A DNA stretch of 64,000 nucleotides. Origin: Martinezella lusitana. GTDB lineage: Bacteria > Pseudomonadota > Alphaproteobacteria > Rhizobiales > Rhizobiaceae. Location: assembly GCF_900094565.1 (NCBI RefSeq), contig NZ_FMAF01000006.1, positions 232,936 through 296,935 of the forward strand, written 5' to 3'. The notes under the pieces were generated by a model that was given only the letters and a program-made list of their open reading frames with translations, had not been told where the DNA came from and ran no database searches. The translations under genes and the position numbers were made by a program. This document shows positions 53,942-62,758 of the stretch, piece by piece. Numbering within the stretch: position 1 is the first letter of the stretch; every line of letters starts with the position of its first letter.

Positions 53942-55323
53942 GCTGTTACTTTCTTCAGGTGATAGGATTTAGGACGCGTCAGATTGTGGAAGCCGATGAT
54001 CGACAGCGAGCCGCCGCGGCCGGTTTCCTTCACTCCGGTCCAGCAAAGTGCCGGATCGAGATAGTCGGCGCGATTCATGAAGACGGTGCCGGTCTCGATA
54101 TCGTGGCCGATGCGCGATGCGCGCTCGACATCCTTGGTCCAGAGCGAGGCGGTCAGGCCATAGGGGCTGTCGTTCATCAACTCCAGCGCCTCGGCATCGC
54201 TCTTCACCTTCATGATGCCGACGGCCGGACCGAAGGTCTCTTCGCGCATGAAGGCCATCGAATGATCGACATTGACGAGGATCTGCGGCGCGAGATAGGC
54301 GCCACCGTCATCGGCCGGGAACAGCTTGGGATCGACCAGCGCCTTGGCACCCTTGGCGACCGCATCGGCGATCTGCTCGCGCACCACCTTGGCGAAGCGC
54401 TTGTGCGCCATCGGTCCGAGCGAGGTTTCCGGATCGAGGGGATTGCCGAGCTTGTAGTTCGAAACCCAGGCAACCGACTTTTCGACAAAGGCGTCGTAGA
54501 GCGATTCATGCACATAGATGCGCTCGATACCGCAGCAGCATTGACCGGAATTGTAGGTGGCGCCGTCCATCAGCGTATCCACGGCGGCGTCGAGATCGGC
54601 GTCCTCCATGACATAGCCCGGATCCTTGCCGCCAAGCTCAAGGCCAAGGCTGGTGAAGGTGCCGGCGGCGGCGCGTTCGATGGATCGTCCGCCTTCGACG
54701 GAGCCGGTGAAATTGACGAAATTGAAGCTGCCGGCGGCAATCAGCGCCGAGGTCGTTTCATGGTCGAGGAACACGTTTTGGAAAACATCGGCGGGAACGC
54801 CGGCCTCAACGAAGGCCTGCACCAACCGCTCACCGACCAACAGCGTCTGGCTGGCGTGCTTCAGAATGACGGTATTGCCAGCCATCAGCGCCGGCGCGAT
54901 CGTATTGATCGCCGTCATATAAGGATAGTTCCAGGGGGCGATGACGAAGACGACGCCCTGCGGCTCGCGTTCGATGCGCCGCGCGAAATTCGCGCTGTCC
55001 TCGACCACCAGCGGCGCAAGCGCATCGGCGGCGATCGACGCGACATAGTTGGAGCGCTCGTTGAAACCGCGATACTCACCACCATACTTGATCGGTCGGC
55101 CCATCTGCCAGGCAAGCTCGGGCACGACCACATCGGCCATCTCATTGAGCCGGGCGGCACCCTTCAGCACGAGCTGGACACGATCCTCCAGCGGGCGACG
55201 GGCCCATTCCTTCTGCGCCTTGCGGGCGCGGGCCACTGCTTCCTTGGCGGCATCCAGCGACAAGGCCGGACGCTCGGCATAAACCTCTCCATTCACCGGA
55301 GAGACGCATGTGATCATGGTCAT
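53938..55323 (-). CDS. Aldehyde dehydrogenase (NAD(P)+)
   Basis: 461 residues. Active-site glutamate Glu229 lies in LGLELGGKDPGYV and the nucleophilic Cys263 in YNSGQCCCGIERIYV. VIAPWNYP binds cofactor, and the C-terminal ETGRGGSLS is typical. It belongs to the succinate-semialdehyde / aldA-like group. Two adjacent Met codons (residues 1 and 3) can start. Upstream is the glutamine-synthetase-like gene with a 161-bp gap. The predicted role is to convert the aldehyde from the iron-type dehydrogenase to an acid. Confidence 0.95.
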   Translation of the reverse strand: MTMITCVSPVNGEVYAERPALSLDAAKEAVARARKAQKEWARRPLEDRVQLVLKGAARLNEMADVVVPELAWQMGRPIKYGGEYRGFNERSNYVASIAADALAPLVVEDSANFARRIEREPQGVVFVIAPWNYPYMTAINTIAPALMAGNTVILKHASQTLLVGERLVQAFVEAGVPADVFQNVFLDHETTSALIAAGSFNFVNFTGSVEGGRSIERAAAGTFTSLGLELGGKDPGYVMEDADLDAAVDTLMDGATYNSGQCCCGIERIYVHESLYDAFVEKSVAWVSNYKLGNPLDPETSLGPMAHKRFAKVVREQIADAVAKGAKALVDPKLFPADDGGAYLAPQILVNVDHSMAFMREETFGPAVGIMKVKSDAEALELMNDSPYGLTASLWTKDVERASRIGHDIETGTVFMNRADYLDPALCWTGVKETGRGGSLSIIGFHNLTRPKSYHLKKVTA

Positions 55324-55484
55324 GATCGAATTCCTGTTTTCATCATCAATAATTTGATTGCCGGATGTTCCGCAACCTGCCTCCCGCACCATCGCTCAAA
55401 GGCGAAGAAGCGGGTGCGCAGATCATCCCAGCGCCCTGCCCGACTATAAAATGAAAATCGGGTTGGAGTCAGGTCGAAAGAGCC

Positions 55485-56855
55485 TTACGCCCTTTCGAAT
55501 CCGCGCGCCACTTCCCAATCCGTGATGCGACGATCGTACTCTTCCTGCTCCCATTCGGCTGCGCGGGTGTAGTGATCGATCACATCGTCACCGAAGGCTG
55601 CGCGCAACATCTTCGAATTCGTCAGCGCCACGGCGGCATCGCGCAAGGTACGCGGAATTTCACGAACCTCGCGGGCACCATAGGCGTCTCCCACAAAAGG
55701 CGCTTCCAGCTCCAGCTTGTTCTCGATGCCGTCGATGCCGGCGGCAATGAGCGCAGCAAAGGCGAGATAGGGATTGAGGTCGGAGCCGCCGACGCGGCAT
55801 TCGATGCGGATGCTCTTGGTCTCGGCGCCGCACAGGCGATAACCGGCCGTGCGGTTGTCGGTGCTCCAGATCGCCTTCGTCGGGGCGAAGGTGCCGGCGA
55901 CGAAGCGCTTGTAAGAGTTGATATAGGGCGCCAGGAAATAGGTAATTTCGCTGGCATGCGTCAAAAGACCGGCGACATAATGCTTCATCAGCGGCGTCAT
56001 GCCGTGTTCTTCTTCCTTGTCGAAGAACAGCGGCGTCTTGCCGTCGGTGCTCCAGAGCGACTGATGAATATGCGAGGAGCTGCCGGCGGCGCTGTAGTTC
56101 CATTTCGCCAGGAAGGTGATGGCCTTGCCCTTCGACCAGGCGATCTCCTTGCAGCCGTTCTTGATGATCGCATGACGGTCGGCCATATCAAGTGCATCGG
56201 CGTAGCGGACGTTGATTTCCTCCTGGCCGGCCGAGGCTTCGCCCTTGGAGTTTTCGACCGGGATATCGGCGCCCTGCAGGCCCTTGCGGATCGCCCGCAT
56301 CACATCCTCTTCCTTCGTGGTCTGGAAGATGTGGTAGTCCTCATTGTAGCCGCTGACGAGATTGAGGTTGCGATATCCGGACTCGCGGGCACTATCGTAA
56401 GTTTGATCGAACAGGAAGAATTCGAGTTCCGAGGCCATGTAGGCCTTCATGCCCATCGCCTCGAGGCGCTTGATCTGCTTCTTCAGAATGGCGCGCGGAG
56501 AATGAGCCACTTCCTCATGCGTATGATGGTCGAGCACGTCGCAGAGGACGAGCGCGGTGCCTTCCAGCCACGGGATCCGGCGCAACGTCGCCAGATCGGG
56601 CTTCATCGTATAGTCGCCATAGCCCTTCTCCCAGCTCGTCGACTTGTAGCCGGAGACGGTCTCCATCTCGATATCGGTCGCCTGAAGATAATTGCAGCTA
56701 TGCGTTTCCTTCCAGGCGCTCTCGACGAAGAATTCGGCCTGGAAGCGCTTCCCCATCAGGCGGCCCTGCATGTCCACCTGGCATGCCAGAACGGTGTCGA
56801 TGCGCCCTTCGGCCACATCCTTTTTGAGGTCGTCGAACGTATAGCTAGTGCTCAT
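55485..56855 (-). CDS. Glutamine-synthetase-like gamma-glutamyl ligase
   Basis: 456-residue GS-fold ATP ligase. It has GS motifs AYMASELEFFLFDQTY, the metal/glutamate site SSSHIHQSLWS and the phosphate-site DNRTAGYRLCG. The adenylylation loop of GlnA-type enzymes (a conserved Tyr in a NLY/DLP-type segment) is absent. Company (permease, two dehydrogenases, amidohydrolase) and lack of nitrogen-control features fit a PuuA/GlnA4/IpuC-type ligase that joins glutamate to an amine, rather than ammonia assimilation. The actual amine is not readable from sequence. Confidence 0.9.
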   Translation of the reverse strand: MSTSYTFDDLKKDVAEGRIDTVLACQVDMQGRLMGKRFQAEFFVESAWKETHSCNYLQATDIEMETVSGYKSTSWEKGYGDYTMKPDLATLRRIPWLEGTALVLCDVLDHHTHEEVAHSPRAILKKQIKRLEAMGMKAYMASELEFFLFDQTYDSARESGYRNLNLVSGYNEDYHIFQTTKEEDVMRAIRKGLQGADIPVENSKGEASAGQEEINVRYADALDMADRHAIIKNGCKEIAWSKGKAITFLAKWNYSAAGSSSHIHQSLWSTDGKTPLFFDKEEEHGMTPLMKHYVAGLLTHASEITYFLAPYINSYKRFVAGTFAPTKAIWSTDNRTAGYRLCGAETKSIRIECRVGGSDLNPYLAFAALIAAGIDGIENKLELEAPFVGDAYGAREVREIPRTLRDAAVALTNSKMLRAAFGDDVIDHYTRAAEWEQEEYDRRITDWEVARGFERA

Positions 56856-56938
56856 AATTAAACCGCCTGAAAGATAGAAGAGTGATCGGCCGGCGGCGCT
56901 GTGAGACATACTGCCCCAAGCCGCTCGTCGAGTTGGAT

Positions 56939-56958
56939 GGGGCCGCGACAACGGCCCC
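56939..56958. repeat. GC-rich inverted repeat between permease and ligase genes
   Basis: GGGGCCG-cgacaa-CGGCCCC, a 7-bp perfect stem in the 127-bp gap, 24 bases after the permease stop. No T tract follows, so it is more likely an mRNA processing or stabilising hairpin than a terminator. Confidence 0.5.
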
Positions 56959-56982
56959 CGCCGGATTGATGATGAATAAGGA

Positions 56983-58554
56983 TCATACCTCGCCGACGGC
57001 CCGTTCGGCGGCGGCGATATCGGCCTGACGCTTTGCGATCATGTCACCGATCGGCGGCCCCTGGAAGCGACGCTTTTCGAAGGCGAACCAAACGATCGCG
57101 GTCAAGACCAGGAAGCCGATGGTGATATAAAGCGCCCATTCGTTCGGGGGCTGCACACCGATGATGAAGATGATCGCCATGGCAAGGATGACAAGAACCG
57201 AGACCACCTTATAAAGGCCGATCCCCATGTTCCACGGCCCCATCTTCGGCCATTTCGCAGTTCCGATCGCCTTGATGCCGAGTACGATCGGCACGGCGAA
57301 GGAGAGGAAAAGGAAGATGACCGTGCACGACACGACGATGGTGTAGGCCGAAGAGCCGGCGATCGTGACGAGCGAAGCGCCCCAGACGAACAGCACTGAG
57401 AGAACCGCAGCCGTCCAGATGGCGACGGAAGGTGTGCGAAACTTCGGGCTGACGCTGGCGAGCGCCTTCGAAAACGGCAGGCCGCCATCACGCGAGAAGG
57501 CATAGATCATGCGCGATGCCGATGTCACTGTCGCAAGGCCGCACAGGAGCTGCGAGATGAAAATCGCAACATAGAGGATGTTGGCGACGACAGGATTGGT
57601 AATGCTGTTGATCGTCCAGAAGAAGACGTTCCAGCCCTGCTTCGACGCCTCATTCATGTCCGGGATCGCCAGAAGGAAGGCGAGGAGCATGATATAGCCG
57701 AAGAAAGACGACCACCAGACCGAGGAGACCATGCCGCGCGGCACGGAACTCGACGCCTTGACGGTCTCTTCGGACGTATGCGCCGAGGCGTCATAACCGG
57801 TGATCGTGTAGATCGGCAGCAGCAGACCAAGCGCGAAGATGTACCAGACATTGTCCGTCTTCGGCCAAACCGAGGCGTCACCTTCCGGCGTGCCGGAGTA
57901 GTTGGTGAAGGTCCAGATGCGGCTGATGTCCCAGCTCTTCACCCCGATGAGGCAGACGATGGTCAGCGCAATCGCGGCGGCGAAGATCAGGTAGCCGGAC
58001 ATGTCAGTCAGTTTTGCCGTGAGCTTGATGCCGAAATGATTGATCAACGCCTGCAGGCCGGTGATGACGGCGACGAAAATGATCTGATTGGCAAAACCCG
58101 CCGAAGTCGTGGTATCGACGGCAATGCCGAACCATCCGGCGATGGAGCCGCTGAAGAAGCCCCAGGTGCCGACATTGATCGCGCCAAGCACCGTGATCAG
58201 GCCGAGAAGATTGAGCCACGCCGTCAGCCAGCCGGTGAACCGGTTGCCGAGGATCGAGCCCCAGTGATAAAGCCCGCCGGCCGTTGGATAGGCCGAGGAA
58301 ATCTGCGCCATCGAGAGCGCGAAAACGCCCGAAATCAAGCAGCCCAGCGGCCAACCGATACCGATTGCAGCACCGCCCGCGCCCGATGTCGCCTGCGCGA
58401 GCGAGTTGATGCCGCCGGACAGAATGCAGATGATGGAGAAGGAAATGGCGAAATTCGAGAATGAACTCATGCGCCTTTCCAGCTCTTGAGCATAGCCCAT
58501 GGAGTGCAGGATGTGGACATCCTGTTTCTTGTCTAAGTCTGTGTAATCAGACAT
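56983..58554 (-). CDS. APC-family amino acid / amine permease
   Basis: 523-residue transporter with twelve hydrophobic helices. The N-terminal MSSFSNFAISFSIICILSGGINS and PLGCLISGVFALSMAQISSAYPTAGGLYHW segments mark the amino acid/choline (ACT) subgroup, which includes GABA, choline and ethanolamine carriers. TGYDASAHTSEET is the conserved helix 6-7 loop. A GGGGGAA ribosome site precedes ATG 58554, and a perfect 10-bp inverted repeat lies just upstream. It probably imports the amine used by the ligase downstream. Confidence 0.93.
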   Translation of the reverse strand: MSDYTDLDKKQDVHILHSMGYAQELERRMSSFSNFAISFSIICILSGGINSLAQATSGAGGAAIGIGWPLGCLISGVFALSMAQISSAYPTAGGLYHWGSILGNRFTGWLTAWLNLLGLITVLGAINVGTWGFFSGSIAGWFGIAVDTTTSAGFANQIIFVAVITGLQALINHFGIKLTAKLTDMSGYLIFAAAIALTIVCLIGVKSWDISRIWTFTNYSGTPEGDASVWPKTDNVWYIFALGLLLPIYTITGYDASAHTSEETVKASSSVPRGMVSSVWWSSFFGYIMLLAFLLAIPDMNEASKQGWNVFFWTINSITNPVVANILYVAIFISQLLCGLATVTSASRMIYAFSRDGGLPFSKALASVSPKFRTPSVAIWTAAVLSVLFVWGASLVTIAGSSAYTIVVSCTVIFLFLSFAVPIVLGIKAIGTAKWPKMGPWNMGIGLYKVVSVLVILAMAIIFIIGVQPPNEWALYITIGFLVLTAIVWFAFEKRRFQGPPIGDMIAKRQADIAAAERAVGEV

Positions 58555-58573
58555 GTCATTCCCCCTAAATCCC

Positions 58574-58599
58574 GGTTATCCGCGGAATTGCGGATAACC
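58574..58599. repeat. Perfect inverted repeat ahead of the permease gene
   Basis: GGTTATCCGC-ggaatt-GCGGATAACC, ten perfect pairs with a six-base loop, ending 20 bases before the permease ATG. It could be an operator or an RNA hairpin in the 5' leader. Confidence 0.6.
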
Positions 58600-58681
58600 A
58601 TGTGTCAGGTGAGCCGCCGGCATTTTGCCGTGCGGCCTGATCGCAGTTGAACTGCTCCCCGGGGTCTTTTTCTTTTTATGC

Positions 58682-59449
58682 TCAGGCTTCCAGACTGCTC
58701 TGGAGGAGCCCTGTCAGATAATCAGCCATGACCCCTTGGCCGACGTCGTCTCCGATGAGGTCGTTGCGGACCTCGATCATTACATTATGCAAGCCGTTGG
58801 CGATCCCATGCAGTTTCAGCGTATGGGTGACACCATCTTCCGGACCGTAAGGCTGGTTGCGCTCCGTGTGAAAGAGCGGCGCCTTAGCCGCCGCGTCCAG
58901 TATGCGGTCCGCCAGCCAACGGTCTTCATCATGCAGGATGCCAAGCTCAACCGCCCTCTGCCGACCATTATAGACCGGCGTAAAGCTGTGGATCGTCACG
59001 ATCACGTTTTCTTGTCCGCTTGCCGCCCTCTTCTTGAGCATCGAGCGAATTCGATCGTGAAACGGTATATAGAGAGCTTCCGTACGCGCCTGGCGATCCA
59101 TCTCACCGAGATGTTGATTGCCGGGAATGGTATAGATTTCGCTGGTTTCCGGCATGGCGCCGGCGCTTTCCGGCGGGCGGTTGCAGTCGTAGATCAGCCG
59201 CGAGAACCGTTGAGAGACCAAGGTTGCATCGAGGCTCGCGGACATCTTCCTTGCAACCGCAAGTGCGCCCGGATCCCAGGCGATGTGGCTGGAAAGCGCC
59301 TCGATGGAAAGCCCGAGATCGCCGAACTTCTCGGGCAAGGCGCGCGAGGCATGTTCGCAAATGATGAAGACCGCGCTGCTTCCATCCGGTCTTTCGACCG
59401 CAACGCAATCGCCGTCCGCTTCCGTCAAAATGCCTTGCTGCGCGAGCAT
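58682..59449 (-). CDS. N-formylglutamate amidohydrolase family protein
   Basis: 255-residue member of the FGase (HutG-type, PF05013) family. VFIICEHASRALP near residue 30 holds the first zinc-ligand His/Glu pair; HIAWDPGALAVARKMS, SRLIYDCNRPP and IVTIHSFTPVYNGRQR are the remaining family motifs. Known relatives cleave N-acyl amides of glutamate or Asp. Since it heads an operon with a gamma-glutamyl ligase, I infer it hydrolyses a gamma-glutamyl amide, for example to release glutamate and the oxidised amine. No histidine-degradation gene is nearby. Confidence 0.88.
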   Translation of the reverse strand: MLAQQGILTEADGDCVAVERPDGSSAVFIICEHASRALPEKFGDLGLSIEALSSHIAWDPGALAVARKMSASLDATLVSQRFSRLIYDCNRPPESAGAMPETSEIYTIPGNQHLGEMDRQARTEALYIPFHDRIRSMLKKRAASGQENVIVTIHSFTPVYNGRQRAVELGILHDEDRWLADRILDAAAKAPLFHTERNQPYGPEDGVTHTLKLHGIANGLHNVMIEVRNDLIGDDVGQGVMADYLTGLLQSSLEA

Positions 59450-59491
59450 TGGGGGGCCTTATCGCCGCTTAATAAAATCTTTATAAAGAAA

Positions 59492-59520
59492 AGAATTCTT
59501 CAGCTTTTGACCACTGTCAA
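59492..59520 (-). promoter_or_regulatory. Promoter with operator-like palindrome for the amidohydrolase operon
   Basis: Minus-strand -35 TTGACA (59515-59520) and weak -10 AATTCT (59492-59497), 17 bases apart. The -35 sits in TTGAC-agtg-GTCAA, a perfect inverted repeat at 59507-59520, placed where a regulator could block polymerase. Confidence 0.5.
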
Positions 59521-59553
59521 CTGGAAACTGAAATTATTTCTTCATTTGTGACA

Positions 59554-59583
59554 TTGACTCGAAATGTGACAGCGTTGTTATAT
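59554..59583 (+). promoter_or_regulatory. Promoter for the rpiR-type gene with TGTGACA repeats
   Basis: -35 TTGACT (59554-59559) and -10 TTATAT (59578-59583), 18 bases apart, about 46 bp ahead of the GTG start. TGTGACA occurs at 59547 and 59565, flanking and overlapping the -35; these may be regulator sites. Confidence 0.5.
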
Positions 59584-59629
59584 CCTTGCAGGAGATCGGC
59601 ATAAGACCGTCCCGGGGAGCAAAAATCGA

Positions 59630-60502
59630 GTGAGCAATGCGTCGAAGACAGTTTCTGACGTGATCAACGCGCGTTTCGACACGCTGACGCGGGCCGAAAA
59701 GCAACTCGCCACGAGCCTGCTTGACAACTATCCCGTTTCGGGGCTTGGCAGCATCACGACAGTCGCCGAAAATGCACGTGTCTCGACGCCAACCGTCGCA
59801 CGCATGGTGCAAAAACTCGGCTACAAGGGCTATCCCGACTTTCAGTCTCACCTCCACCAGGAGGTTGAGGCTACCATCTCCAACCCGCTGACGAAGCATG
59901 ATCGCTGGGCATCCAATGCGCCTGGCACGCATATTCTCAATCGTTTCGCCGATGCGATCATGGGCAATTTGCGCCAGACGCTTTCCGATATCGATGCTGC
60001 GACGTTCGATAGCGTGGCTGCCCTGCTGTCCGAACGCAAACGCGGGCTCTATTTTGTCGGTGGCCGCATCACAGGCGCTCTTGCCGAATATTTCTTCACC
60101 CATATGCAGGTCATTCGCCCCAACACGACCCTGCTCTCTCCAAACTCCAGCGCCTGGCCGCAATATGTCCTGAACATGAATCCGGGCGATCTGCTCGTGA
60201 TCTTCGACATCCGCCGCTACGAGCAGGAAATGGTCAATCTGGCAGCCGCCGCGCGCCGCCGCGGTGCCGAGATCATCGTCTTTACCGACCAGTGGGCGAC
60301 ACCGGCCGCCAAGCATGCCAGACACACGTTTCGCGTGCAGATTGAAGCGCCGTCGGCCTGGGATTCTTCCGTGGTGACGCTCTTCATCGTCGAAGCTCTG
60401 ATCGAGGCCGTGCAAAGTTCGACATGGGACGAGACGAGCGAGCGCATGAAAACGCTCGAGGGTCTTTTCGAGCAAACTAAACTGTTCCGGAAGCTAAGTT
60501 AG
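59630..60502 (+). CDS. MurR/RpiR-type transcriptional regulator
   Basis: 290 residues. The N-terminal RpiR helix-turn-helix reads SITTVAENARVSTPTVARMVQKLGYKGYPDFQ near residue 45; residues ~125-260 are a SIS phosphosugar-binding domain (GLYFVGGRITGALAEYF and LLVIFDIRRYEQEMV). It is read divergently from the amidohydrolase operon and ahead of an ABC transporter, so it probably controls one or both. GTG at 59630 is the start, with GGGGAG upstream. Some SIS regulators sense non-sugar ligands. Confidence 0.93.
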   Translation: MSNASKTVSDVINARFDTLTRAEKQLATSLLDNYPVSGLGSITTVAENARVSTPTVARMVQKLGYKGYPDFQSHLHQEVEATISNPLTKHDRWASNAPGTHILNRFADAIMGNLRQTLSDIDAATFDSVAALLSERKRGLYFVGGRITGALAEYFFTHMQVIRPNTTLLSPNSSAWPQYVLNMNPGDLLVIFDIRRYEQEMVNLAAAARRRGAEIIVFTDQWATPAAKHARHTFRVQIEAPSAWDSSVVTLFIVEALIEAVQSSTWDETSERMKTLEGLFEQTKLFRKLS

Positions 60503-60688
60503 AGGGAAACGGAAGCAAAAAATTGCGTGGTGCGAGGCGGTTGGACTGCAGCGACTGTCATACTTGACCGTTAAAAGCAAAACCCTTCGCATTCTTAGCA
60601 AACTCAACGCTTTGATGCCGTCACACAACCTTCACGTAACGTCATTAACAGCAACGCCAGACACTGATAACCCAAAGGAGGAAATGCA

Positions 60689-61792
60689 GTGATTTCGAAT
60701 ATTCATCGTCTTCTGACAATCTCCACCGCGATGCTCGTCGCTTCGACGGCTATCGCAGCCGCAGAACCGAGCGCCGATCTCATCGCCGCCGCCAAGAAGG
60801 AAGGCACGCTGACCACCATCGCCCTGCCCCACAACTGGTGCGGTTATGGCGACCTGATCGCTGCATTCAAGGCAAAGTACGGCATCGAAGTCAACGAACT
60901 GAATCCGGATGCCGGTTCGGGCGATGAAGTCGAAGCAATCCGCGCCAACAAGGGCAACACCGGCCCGCAGGCTCCCGACGTGATCGACGTCGGTCTCTCC
61001 TTCGGCCCGACCGCCAAGAAGGAAGGCCTGCTGCAGCCCTACAAGGTTTCCACCTGGGCTTCCATTCCGGACAGCGCAAAGGATGCCGAAGGCTACTGGT
61101 ACGGCGACTATTACGGTGTTCTCTCCTTCGTCACCAACAAGGACGTCGTGAAGAACCCGCCGAAGGATTGGGCCGACCTGCAGAAGTCGGAATATGCGAA
61201 CACCGTTTCGCTCGCCGGCGACCCGCGCACCTCGAACCAGGCTGTCCAGGCCGTTTATGCAGCTGGCCTCGCTGCCGGCGAGAAGGATGCCACGAAGGTC
61301 GGCCAAGCCGGTCTGGATTACTTCGCCAAGCTCAACAAGGCCGGCAACTTCGTTCCGGTCATCGGCAAGTCCGCATCGCTGGCTCAGGGCGCAACCCCGA
61401 TCGTCGTTGCATGGGACTATAACGGTCTTGCATGGCGCGACAGCCTGAACGGCAACCCGCCGGTCGACGTCACCGTTCCGGCTTCGGGCGTCATCGCAGG
61501 CGTATACGTCCAGGCAATCTCGGCTTTCGCTCCGCATCCGAATGCTGCGAAGCTCTGGATGGAGTTCCTCTATTCCGACGAAGGCCAGATTGGCTGGCTG
61601 AAGGGCTATTGCCACCCGATCCGCTTCAACGATCTGGCGAAGAACAAGAAGGTTCCGCAGGAGCTTCTCGACAAGCTGCCGCCGGCTGCTGCCTATGAAA
61701 AGGCTGTCTTCCCGACGCTCGACGAGCAGGCTGCCGGCAAGGCCGCCATCACCACCAAGTGGGATTCTGTCGTCGGTTCGAACGTACAGTAA
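60689..61792 (+). CDS. ABC transporter periplasmic substrate-binding protein
   Basis: 367 residues with signal peptide (ISNIHRLLTISTAMLVASTAIAAAE) and an extracellular solute-binding fold related to the iron/polyamine/2-aminoethylphosphonate group (SBP_bac_1/6). The mature start AAEPSADLIAAAKKEGTLTT is typical. It starts with GTG 60689 after an AAGGAGG site; an ATG five bases earlier is closed at once by TGA. A hairpin between this gene and the permeases should favour higher expression of the binding protein. Ligand unknown. Confidence 0.92.
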   Translation: MISNIHRLLTISTAMLVASTAIAAAEPSADLIAAAKKEGTLTTIALPHNWCGYGDLIAAFKAKYGIEVNELNPDAGSGDEVEAIRANKGNTGPQAPDVIDVGLSFGPTAKKEGLLQPYKVSTWASIPDSAKDAEGYWYGDYYGVLSFVTNKDVVKNPPKDWADLQKSEYANTVSLAGDPRTSNQAVQAVYAAGLAAGEKDATKVGQAGLDYFAKLNKAGNFVPVIGKSASLAQGATPIVVAWDYNGLAWRDSLNGNPPVDVTVPASGVIAGVYVQAISAFAPHPNAAKLWMEFLYSDEGQIGWLKGYCHPIRFNDLAKNKKVPQELLDKLPPAAAYEKAVFPTLDEQAAGKAAITTKWDSVVGSNVQ

Positions 61793-61806
61793 TCAGACCA
61801 GACATG

Positions 61807-61834
61807 ACCTCCCCGCCTGGGCGGGGAGGTTTTC
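61807..61834 (+). terminator. Hairpin between binding protein and permease genes
   Basis: A 10-bp stem ACCTCCCCGC/GCGGGGAGGT with a four-base loop, followed by TTTT, lies 14 bases after the binding-protein stop. As an intra-operon partial terminator it would lower permease expression relative to the binding protein. Confidence 0.8.
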
Positions 61835-61864
61835 CGTATTCAAACGCTGCGGATTGGCCCACTC

Positions 61865-62758
61865 ATGAGCACAGTGACAACATCAACGATCAGTTCCGCA
61901 CCCCTGATCAACAAACGCGTGGTTGTCGACTGGCTGGGCATCGCGCCCTTCCTGATCTTCGCACTGCTGTTTTTGATTCTTCCGACGATCTACCTGATTG
62001 CGGGCGCATTTCTGACGCCTGACGGCAGTTTTACGCTGAAGAACATCGCGGATCTGTTCACCAAGTCCATCTGGGACTCCTACTGGATCAGCATCAAAGT
62101 ATCACTCGCATCCTCGCTCGGCGGCGCGTTGATCGGTTTCTATCTGGCCTGGGCGCTGGTCATGGGCGGACTTCCAACCTGGCTCCGCCATGCGTTTCTG
62201 ACATTTTCGGGCGTCGCTTCCAACTTCGCCGGTGTGCCGCTGGCCTTTGCCTTCATCGCCACGATCGGCCGCCTCGGCCTCGTCACTCTGCTGATGAGCA
62301 ACTGGTTTGGCTTCAACCTTTATTCGAAAGGCTTCAATCTCTACAGCTTCCTCGGCCTTACCCTCACATACATGTATTTCCAGATTCCGCTCATGGTGCT
62401 GATCATCACGCCCGCACTTGACGGGATGAAGAAGGAATGGCGCGAGGCCGCCTCCATTCTCGGCGCGACCAACAAGCAATATTGGCTCATGGTGGCACTG
62501 CCCATCCTCTGGCCGAGCCTACTTGGCACGACGTTGCTGCTTTTTGCCAACGCCTTCGGCGCCATTGCAACAGCTATCGCGCTGACCGGCAGTTCGCTGA
62601 ACATCATACCGATCCAGCTCTATGCTCAGATCCGTGGCGACGTGTTGCACAACGCCAATCTCGGATATGCCATGGCCCTCGGCATGATCGTAATAACCGG
62701 CATATCCAACGTCATTTACATCATCATGCGCGTACGCGCGGAACGGTGGCAGAAATGA
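61865..62758 (+). CDS. ABC transporter permease 1
   Basis: 297-residue inner-membrane subunit with about six helices and the EAA loop EWREAASILGATNKQYWLMVALPILWPS that contacts the ATPase (near residue 195). It belongs to the BPD_transp_1 fold of polyamine/iron/AEP-type systems. Its stop overlaps the next permease start by four bases (ATGA). Confidence 0.94.
   Translation: MSTVTTSTISSAPLINKRVVVDWLGIAPFLIFALLFLILPTIYLIAGAFLTPDGSFTLKNIADLFTKSIWDSYWISIKVSLASSLGGALIGFYLAWALVMGGLPTWLRHAFLTFSGVASNFAGVPLAFAFIATIGRLGLVTLLMSNWFGFNLYSKGFNLYSFLGLTLTYMYFQIPLMVLIITPALDGMKKEWREAASILGATNKQYWLMVALPILWPSLLGTTLLLFANAFGAIATAIALTGSSLNIIPIQLYAQIRGDVLHNANLGYAMALGMIVITGISNVIYIIMRVRAERWQK

Noticed and set aside
56939..56958. 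GGGGCCG/CGGCCCC stem as a terminator inside the amine operon
   Set aside because: No T tract follows on the minus strand, so termination is unlikely; listed only as an inverted repeat.
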